Position numbers and translations under genes: made by a program
Shown here: piece after piece, positions 53,821 through 64,000 of the stretch
Layout: each line of letters starts with the position of its first letter
Numbering within the stretch: position 1 is the stretch's first letter
Source: Camarhynchus parvulus
Lineage: Eukaryota; Chordata; Aves; Passeriformes; Thraupidae
DNA: 64,000 nucleotides
Reading direction: 5' to 3'
Assembly (NCBI RefSeq): GCF_901933205.1
Contig: NC_044573.1
Location: forward strand, 85,208,546 to 85,272,545
The notes under the pieces: model-generated
Databases searched by the model: none
What the model was told of the DNA's origin: nothing
Seen by the model: only the letters and a program-made list of their open reading frames with translations

Positions 53821-54238
53821 CTACCATGTAACAGATACTCAAGAAGAACAAGACTGCAAGAGGTAAAAAAACCAGAAAATTTCTTCAAAGGCTATACACC
53901 ATAGAAGTGCATCACTGCTTTCTGCTGTTGATGTCAAAAGGGTTTTAAAAAGAAGCTTTGGGAAGGTGCATAAAGGAGAATGAGGTGACTGACAGTATAA
54001 ATGTTAATGCTGGGTGTGAGCAGAAAGCTTTGAGAAATCAAAGAACAAAAGAAAAAAGGAAATATGGCCTGCAGGCAAGTAGAACAGAAGGACTTTCTTC
54101 TAGCTTTCTTGTCTGGCAAGGAACAGCTGCTTCTGTAGAACAGAAGTCGAGGAAAGGTATGAAAAAACACCAAGTCCAGTACATCTGGCATGTTGTTTAA
54201 ACAGCATTCACTAGTTGTACACTACAAAATATGGTTAG

Positions 54239-54403
54239 AAACAACAAAAACAACCACATACACCCACACATACAAGAAAACCCCCCAAAAAACCAAAAAA
54301 AACCGAACCCCCAAAGAAAACAAAACAAACAAAACAAATAAAAACCACACTAAACCAAAAAAAACCCACCCCAAAACACAAAACAAATCAATCAAAAAAA
54401 CCC
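54239..54403. repeat. Long A/C-rich tract with C runs
   Basis: About 165 bp almost devoid of G and T on the plus strand, with C runs of 6, 5 and 4. On the transcript strand this is U/G-rich with G runs, but the spacing is too wide for a standard quadruplex. Confidence 0.92.
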
Positions 54404-57400
54404 TTAAAATGAACCAAGCGTTGTCAGCCTCAGAGGGCATCTAAATGTTTAGTAACAGACACTAGTGTATCCAAACATAAGGTAAACTTCACGATGTTTC
54501 ATTTTATGTTGATGACTAGGAAGACACTGTGAAATGAGCTTTGTATTTTGCTACTTTTTTTCCACTTGACAGCTGGATTCTCTGAATGGCAGGCCATGGT
54601 ACTTTAATAGAAGAAAGACCATAAAATTATAAATATGCATAGCAGTTCAGATATTGCTGTAATTTAAAGAGCATTTTTCTCTATTGCCAAATATAAGCAA
54701 GTTTTCTGAATGGGAGGAATACTTCTGACTTTACAAAGAAAACTACTACAATGATACACCAATGCTGATTTTTTTTTAATTCTGTATGTAGCCCTCAAAG
54801 CACCTTTTTAAAAAATGGCTTGTTAACTTCATTCTAGAAAAGTAGGAACAAAACTGATTTTACCAGGGAATTAAGTAAAATTTCACAAGTCCAAGTACTT
54901 TGTTTTCTCCTTCTGCAGTCCCTGCAAAGCCTAAACCTATTTCCTGTGATTCCACTGCAATTATAAAAAACAAACACATACTACAGAAAGAGGAACTATC
55001 CCTCAATTCTCCAATCCATTGCTAAAAAGTTATGTTTATATATTAAACAGTGACTGTAATGGTCAATAAATCATTTAATGGTTTAAGCTGATTTATGCTA
55101 TAAACTGAACTTACTACTTCTGAAGTTCATAGTTCTTTTTACTGATATAATCAGATGTTTGAATCTTCCACAGATAATTTTATTTCTAGAAAATAAGAAC
55201 AGTTCAAGTTTCTACCAGTACGAGAGCTTAGAGATCAGATATGATCACTGAGAAAAATGAAAGTATTATTAGTTAAAAATCTCAGAAACACACATATAAA
55301 TCTGGTGAAAGAATGATCCAGCAAAGAAACCTACATTTCGGCCCAGGACTTCAGTAACTACCCAAATACATCAGCATAGTTAAACTCTCAGGTCTACTGC
55401 CACAAGGATCTGATTTAGTTAATGTTAATATCCACAGGGCATATGGCTGACACCAGGCTAAGTCATGTAAATATCAGCAATATTCAAAGGCTTACAGTGC
55501 TATAATGTGGTTTCACTCGCTTTATTCTTATTTCTACATTTTAAAAACACAAAGGATCCTGTTATGTCATTGCTGCACAGGGACTGAGGTAATAAATGAA
55601 GAATGCACCAAGTTAAAGGCACAGGTCATAATCTTAGTCCAGGGATGAGGATGTAATGTTCTGTCTCTGCTAGGGATACCAAGTATGGGTATAACTTCAG
55701 AGGCCATTCGATCACCATTGAAGTGGTTCACTTGCCTTGTTTCCTGCTTTAGTGCCCTACTGAGTTTTCCAAACTCTGCATCCTGAACCCATAATATCCC
55801 AAATTCTCAGCTGGCAGCAGCATTCAGTAGCATTTCAATGCTCCCCTTGCTTCCAACTGAACAGTAATTCACTTACTCAAGAGAAGAATGAAAGAGCTGG
55901 CCGAAACCAGGGATAGGCATATAGTTTAGGAAAACAAACTAGCCAGGGATGGGTAGCTGGCAGAGTGATTATAAAAACTTCTTCTGAGTGGTTATATCTG
56001 GTCTGTACTCCCCTGCCCTACAGGAACTGAACACCTGCCTTAAAATCACGTATGACACAGAAGCCAGAAGCTGTCACTATTAAAAACTGTCTAGGGAACA
56101 GTTATGGAAGTTCTTAAACTATGGGGCAAATCAGCTGGCCGTTGCAGCAGAAATCACTCCAAGCCTTCACAAAAAAACACCTGAACCTTCACTGCTACAA
56201 TTCCTTCTAGAACTATCAGTACCCACTGCCTGTCTCTAGACTGAAATGCTGTCACTTGAGTGACATTGACCATTTTTTCCAGAGCTGGATGTCACATTTT
56301 GACATCAATTTAAAGTTCACTGACAATGCTAGGTTTACAGCCCTAAATCTGAAAGGGGGCAGTGTTGTTTAACCAGAAAGTGGTGCTGTCTGTCACTGTT
56401 AATTACAGCTCTTCCTGCTGGGTTTTTTACAAGAAAGTAGGCCAGCAGGAAGTGTCATTATATTACAGCCTGTAGCTCCATGCATGTGTTCCTAAGTTGA
56501 CAGTCAAGAGATGTCCTTTAGCCTTTTTCACTGTGCTCTTCAATATGAAAAATAAACTGCTCAGATTGCATGAAAGGATGAAATATGCTACAGCATGCAT
56601 CTCATAGGAGAGAATAATAGAGGTGCGTAGAAAGCAGCTTCCCATTGAGGCAACAAAAACGGTTCCTGGTGTGTTCAGGATTTCTGATGTTCCTTTTCAA
56701 TTTACCTAGTAAAGCTTATAAAGGCTATGGTAAGGAAACTTAGTCTTCTCACAGCCCCCATATTAGTTAAAAAATAAGAGATTGATTAGCTGACTTACCA
56801 GGTGCTAAGGCTTTGAAGGACAAAGGAAGGAGGGAATAACTACCAAGGAGAGACATACTGTGAGCTACCCACCCAAAGAGAAGAAGCTCAAAACAAAGAA
56901 GTTTGAGCTACTCATGACACCTCCTTTGCCCCTGTCTTTCACACCTATGTAATCCCCTCAATATGCATATTGAATTAAAGAAGAGGCTTTAAAAACACTA
57001 TCATTTCAAAACATGAATGAGATATGAAAGATATATTTCAATAGGGAGTCGATTTTGTCACTGTCAAGAAAGGAAGGTAAAGTTTCAGCAGTCCTAGAAA
57101 AACCTGATCAAAGCTCACCAAGCACCTAAAGGTACCTGTGGTCTCTGAGGTACTGTGACTTTAGAGAAAGATGTGGCCAATGTAATGGATTTACACACTT
57201 GCAAATTCTCTCCTAGTAAAGAGCTACCATCAAACCATACTACTTTCTACATTCAGTTCCACATCAACTGCATCATGAATACATTTCAGGCACTTAACTG
57301 ACTGTATGCAAATTTTTCAGAATAAATACTCTCAGTCAAGGATTAGATCTATGAAACCATAGAAAAAAATCACTTGGAGTTTGAGAAGTAATCTGAAAAT

Positions 57401-58202
57401 TAGCCTTCTACAACTTTAGGTATTAGAAGCCCCGCATTTTCCATGAAAAAATAAAAGAAAAACCGTAAAAAAATCCAAACATACACAGAACCCCAAAACC
57501 ACCAATGCAACACCACACACTCAGTTCGAAAACAATCCTGAATTACACCCAAAACGCCCTTATTATCCAACAAGCAGGTGACTTAAAATCACTGTACCTG
57601 TTAACTTTCCCCAATAAAGGCTACAATTCTCATAAAATCATTTCCTTAATACTTTGAGCTGTACAAAAGGTACCATTCCAGTTTAACAAGAATAATTCTT
57701 GGTAGACACAAGAAATGCTTGGCCTTATTTCTAACAAGAACTGAGTCTTCACTGCAGTCTAACACCTTCCACAGAGTACATTTCAACCGCTTTTTTGTTT
57801 AATTTTATATATACATATATTTTTGGTTTTTATCTTTTTAATTTTCCACAATGAGAAGATTAGTGATTCATTTTCAAGACCATTTAGGATTCATATCTTC
57901 TCTCATTTTTATCACCACACCCCTTAAGTTAGACACTGCCTAAAGATGCTTCCAAAAATATCATTTAGGAAACAATAACAAAACCATTTAAATGAATCCA
58001 TCTCTGAATACAGCTTTGGAGACCTGACAAATTTTGTTAAAAATCCCATCAGAAATTGCAGTATCAGTTTAAATTAAATTTAAAATTCAAAACTATGTCG
58101 ATTATAAAGTAGCATTTTAAAATGCTACAAACCAAGCCCCACACTTAATGCAATACCAGCCGATTACTCAAATCCCAAACAGAATTGAAACATCACATTT
58201 CA

Positions 58203-60825
<2,623 letters not shown>

Positions 60826-60840
60826 CCCACCCACCCACCC
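60826..60840 (-). repeat. (GGGT)n run, perfect G-quadruplex motif on the transcript strand
   Basis: On the minus strand four GGG runs are separated by single T. On the plus strand it reads CCC(A)CCC(A)CCC(A)CCC. This is the most compact class of quadruplex motif. It sits in the intron, about 2.5 kb upstream of the exon, on the strand that becomes RNA. Confidence 0.9.
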
Positions 60841-61213
60841 AAGGGGGACAAGGAGTTACATGTGTGCTGTGTTTTGAACCAGGTAAGGGAGAAGGTGGGT
60901 AAAAAGCAGATCCTGCAGAGGAAGGGCAGTGCTCTTCACCGTTAATTTCTTCCTGTTTCACAACTGGCTCAGTTCTAAAACTGCCCCCCATCTACCTTCT
61001 CTGAGCAAGGCATGGGAAATTTACATTCAGAGGGGATGTTCATACATAGGTCTAAAGGTATTCATCCCTTCAGATGGGGCATAACCGGCCCAACCATGCT
61101 GACATGAGAGGCAATGTCTTGAAACTCCTGGCTCCAGAAGCATGCCCAGAGTGAGTTCTGGGGGCTTCCACCAGAGGACTGCGAAAGACCAGTGGTGCTG
61201 CTACAGTGTAAAA

Positions 61214-61288
61214 TGCCCATCCCCAGGGGTGGAACCTGGGCTTTCCACCTAAAGCTGAAGTTAACCCACTGAGCTCATGTTTTTGGGC
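61214..61288 (-). pseudogene. tRNA-like segment (degenerate A and B boxes)
   Basis: Read on the minus strand, the 75-bp segment contains AGCTCAGTGGGTTAA, resembling a polymerase III A box. It also has GGTTCCACCCC, resembling a B box, within a perfect 5-bp stem CCAGG/CCTGG with a seven-base loop, as in a T arm. The ends GCCCA and TGGGC can pair. The D arm does not fold properly and spacing is off, so it is not a working tRNA. A decayed tRNA pseudogene or the head of a tRNA-derived SINE are the likeliest readings; chance is possible. Confidence 0.33.
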
Positions 61289-61774
61289 TTCCCCCTCCTG
61301 TAACAGACCAAGATGGCAACCACAACTCTGACCAAGACACAGACAGTCAAATCTCATTGCTGGATCCATGGGCAGTGGTATCTTTCTACTCCTTCCCTTT
61401 TCTGTATACATTTTTCTAAGGTGTTTATTTCATGCTTTTACATTGCTATGTTACTAAAGATAATAACAACCAAAAGGGCTACACACCCGCTTTCCTTTGC
61501 AACACAATCGTTCTAAAATAAACCCTACACATATAAACATCAGTCATTCAGTTTTGCTTAAATCTAACCTCCCCCAAGGTTTCTATTAATAAGAAACTGG
61601 GTTACCCTCATCTTCTCGGGTGGGTTGTAACTATAGGAAAAGGCAAATATGTGAGGAAACTTCAAGTATGTCAACTTGAAGTGTATTTTATCAAGATCTC
61701 TAAATTGCACTAATCCAAAAAATGTTTACAGAAAAGTCTTTAATAGAAAAATTCATCAGATTACCCAGGTGCTT

Positions 61775-62060
61775 CTATGTCTTGCCTGCCTGGACACCCC
61801 TAGCCAGCTGTGCTGCAGGTGAAAGGGCAGGGGCAGCAGTGGTGGCAGCTTCCCCTTCCCAGTGCCATGCATGAAGAGAGGTGTTAAACAGTGCCAGCAC
61901 CACTGTGGTCACTGGTGCCCACACAATGGTGGCGGGGCCACCTGGCCAGCAGCAGAAGCATGACGAGTGATTCCCTGATGCAGAACTTAGACAACATGGA
62001 CTTCTCGACCCTGCGAGATTTTGCAAAAATCTTTAAATCAGTGGAATTTATGAACAACAG
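61775..62060. other. GC-rich segment before the LTR pair
   Basis: Much richer in G and C than its surroundings (for example GGTGGCGGGGCCACCTGGCC). It could be the 5' part of the following LTR in a diverged form or a separate repeat. I cannot identify it. The open frames on both strands here are not recognisable proteins. Confidence 0.35.
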
Positions 62061-62886
62061 TACCTTAAAGCAGCAGTTTTTCTTCTGGTCGGAGAAGAGG
62101 AGGAAGTGAAAACATGTGAAGGAAAACAACATGACGACACCAAGGTCAGTGGGAAAAAAGGAGGGGAAGAAGCTGTTTCAAGCATTGGAACCAAAATTCT
62201 TCTGCAAGCTCTAGTGAGGACTATGGTAAAACAAACTGTTCCTATGTAATGCATGAAGTCCACAGGGAATGCAGAAATCCACTCGCAGCCCATAGGAAAA
62301 GTGCTTATGCCAGAGGAGGCAGATGTCAGAGAAAGCTGTTGTCTAGTGGGAGACCTGAATAGGGAGAGAGGGTCCCTGCTTCTAGAGATAGAGAAAGATC
62401 CCTTGCTTCCAAACTAGAGCAGTCTATCCTCAAAAGACTGCACTCTGCGGATGAGTGACCCATGCCAGAACCGTTTTGGGATGACTGTTTGCCCATAGGA
62501 GGGACCTCACAGCATAACAGAAAACCATGGCATAACAGAAAAGAGACTTCTCTCCCTAGGCAAGCAGAAGATCTTGACTGACGAACTGACCAAAACCCCC
62601 ACATCCTGTCTCCCTATGCTATCAGCGGGAAGGAGGCAGGGGCTGGGGGGTGTTTTAAAGGTATTTTACTTCTCATTATCTTCCTCTGACACTCTTAATA
62701 ATAAATTCACTTTGTACCTTTAAATTTGAACCTGTCTCTCCCTTAGAGTGTTTTTTTTCTCCAATCCTTATCTCAACTCATGAGCCCTTCATTTTTTTTC
62801 CCCTCTCCTCTGCCCAAGAAGGTAGCAGGAGAGGGTAAGCGAAGGACTTCCATGGGTGCCTGGCATTTGGCCAGTGTCACACCACA
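62060..62886 (+). mobile_element. ERV LTR, plus strand
   Basis: The segment follows the common avian LTR that starts TGTATTGGGTTTGC, as I recall it: ACGACACCAAGGTCAGTGG, then a strongly diverged middle, CTGACGAACTGACC, CCCACATCCTGTCTCCC, TGTTTTAAAGGTATTTTAC, an AATAAA signal at 62700-62705, CTTATCTCAACTCATGAGCC, and the 3' end GGTGCCTGGCATTTGGCCAG then ACCACA at 62886. The very start is not recognised. No retroviral genes flank it. Confidence 0.78.
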
Positions 62887-63575
62887 GCACTCAATAACCC
62901 TCATCAACAGAAGGGAAGGAGAAAATAAGTCAGAAATGTTCCTTGGTCAGGAGATCACAGACAAGGAGATAAAATACTAATTATGGTCACAAGCCAAAGA
63001 GATTTGACTTGGGGAAAATTAGTTTATTACCAATTAAAATATGTTTGGACTCTGAGAAACAGATTAATCAATAGCCTTTCTCCCTAGGCTCAACTTACTT
63101 TCTTTCTTCCCAAGTCCTCCACCTCTTCCCTTAGCCAGTGTAGGGAATGTGGCTGGGGCTCATCCACAGCTTCTGCCACCTCACAGTTTTACCTTGGTCC
63201 AGCATGGGCTTTCCACAGGCTGTGGTTTCTTCAGGACACATGAGGATGCGTCCTTTTGCTCCCCCATGGCCTCTTCCAGAGGCCACAGGGGAATCTGCGC
63301 TCCTGTGCCTGCGGCACCTCCTCCCCCTCCTTCTCACACCTTGGAGGTCTCACAGCTGCTTCTCTCACTTGTTTTCCCCTTAGTTTTCTCTCCTTTCTTA
63401 CATGAGTTTCCCGAAGTGCCCCCACCCCAGCTGTGGCTCAGCCACACCCTGTGGTGGGCCGTTGGATCCAGCTGAAACCGGCTGTGTCTGGCTGGAACCG
63501 GCTGTGTCCGGCTGGAGCAGCCCCGGCCTCTGCTGGGAGCCAGGGCGCTCGCACCCTGTACAGCCTCTATGATAC
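62887..63575 (-). mobile_element. ERV LTR of the same family, minus strand
   Basis: On the plus strand this is the antisense of the same LTR. It starts at the 3' end with AAGGGAAGGAGAAAATAAG, then GACTTGGGGAAAATTAG (antisense of the polyadenylation part), GGCTCAACTTACTTTC, CAGCTTCTGCCACC, CACAGGGGAATCTGCGCTCC, GGCACCTCCTCCCCCTCC, and AAGTGCCCCCACCCC near its 5' part. A 20-bp unit (GCTGGAACCGGCTGTGTCCG) is repeated about 2.5 times at 63471-63520. The middle is shortened and the first 40 or so bases of the LTR are missing. It lies tail to tail with the plus-strand copy. Confidence 0.72.
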
Positions 63576-64000
63576 AAGCAGAGAACACTTCAGTGCACCT
63601 CAATTTATGAATTAAAAAGTCAAATAATTATTTTGTTATCTTACTAATTAATACTTAGAAGCAGTTTAAACTACCTGAATGTCTGGACAGAAGAGAAGCT
63701 ACAGCGGTTATTTACAAGAAGGTGGTAACTCAAATTATTCCACAGAAAACAGCAGCAGTGCTATGACAGCACATTTACAGGACACATATCCATAACATGA
63801 CCTTTTACAAAGCCACTGGCTGTCAGCAATAAGAAGAGTTACCCACAGGGTAGGACACCAAATGGTACTTAAAGCCAAAAGATCAGCACATCCATTCCAA
63901 AATACCAGGCTTTTACCTGCCATATGTGAAATCACAGAAGCCTTATCCTGATAATTTACATCCATTCTGTTGCCTAAAGGAAGTAAAGATTTAAAACCTG

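Noticed and set aside
53691..54440. Minus-strand hydrophobic frames that look like membrane proteins
   Set aside because: Phe/Leu/Val/Gly richness comes from T/G-rich low-complexity DNA on that strand.
61775..63615. Many frames of 60-113 codons on both strands
   Set aside because: They fall in GC-rich LTR sequence, which keeps frames open by chance. None resembles a retroviral protein.

Overview
The window reads as vertebrate, most likely avian, intronic DNA. It is AT-rich, has no long open reading frame that looks like a protein, and carries decayed CR1 LINE copies together with LTR fragments of types common in bird genomes. I cannot place it below the level of birds. All family names come from memory of consensus sequences; no search was run.

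The only coding sequence I can support is one 113-bp internal exon on the minus strand (58256-58368). It has clean splice sites and encodes the C-terminal third of a CUB domain. The peptide matches, as I recall it, the first CUB domain of CSMD1 (CUB and sushi multiple domains 1), where an early exon lies between exceptionally long introns. The phases fit: it enters with the third base of an Arg codon and leaves after the first base of the next codon. The gene is therefore read right to left. Bases 58369-64000 are the end of the upstream intron and bases 1-58255 are the start of the downstream intron.

Layout along the plus strand: 1-7084 unique AT-rich intron; 7085-7290 CR1 fragment followed by about 41 copies of a TTTCC pentamer (7436-7640); 13600-13925 minus-strand CR1; 23696-25131 long decayed plus-strand CR1; 33610-35050 two divergent CR1 copies; 36953-37013 a 61-bp LTR remnant with both ends and a 5-bp target duplication; 45374-46792 a second divergent CR1 pair; 50400-50901 a solo LTR; 53036-53131 a CR1 3' tip; 58256-58368 the exon; 60826-60840 a perfect four-run G-quadruplex motif on the transcript strand; 61214-61288 a tRNA-like segment; 62060-63575 two LTR copies of one family placed tail to tail. 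A/C-rich tracts recur, mostly on the plus strand, so the pre-mRNA would be U/G-rich there.

There is no operon, CRISPR array, functional RNA gene or multi-gene system. The points of interest are structural: the mini-LTR, the inverted LTR and CR1 pairs that could fold in the pre-mRNA, a template-switch-like inverted repeat inside a CR1, the large homopurine-homopyrimidine tract, the G-quadruplex motif, and a Trp-to-Cys difference in the CUB exon. I found no candidate for a previously undescribed biological system.
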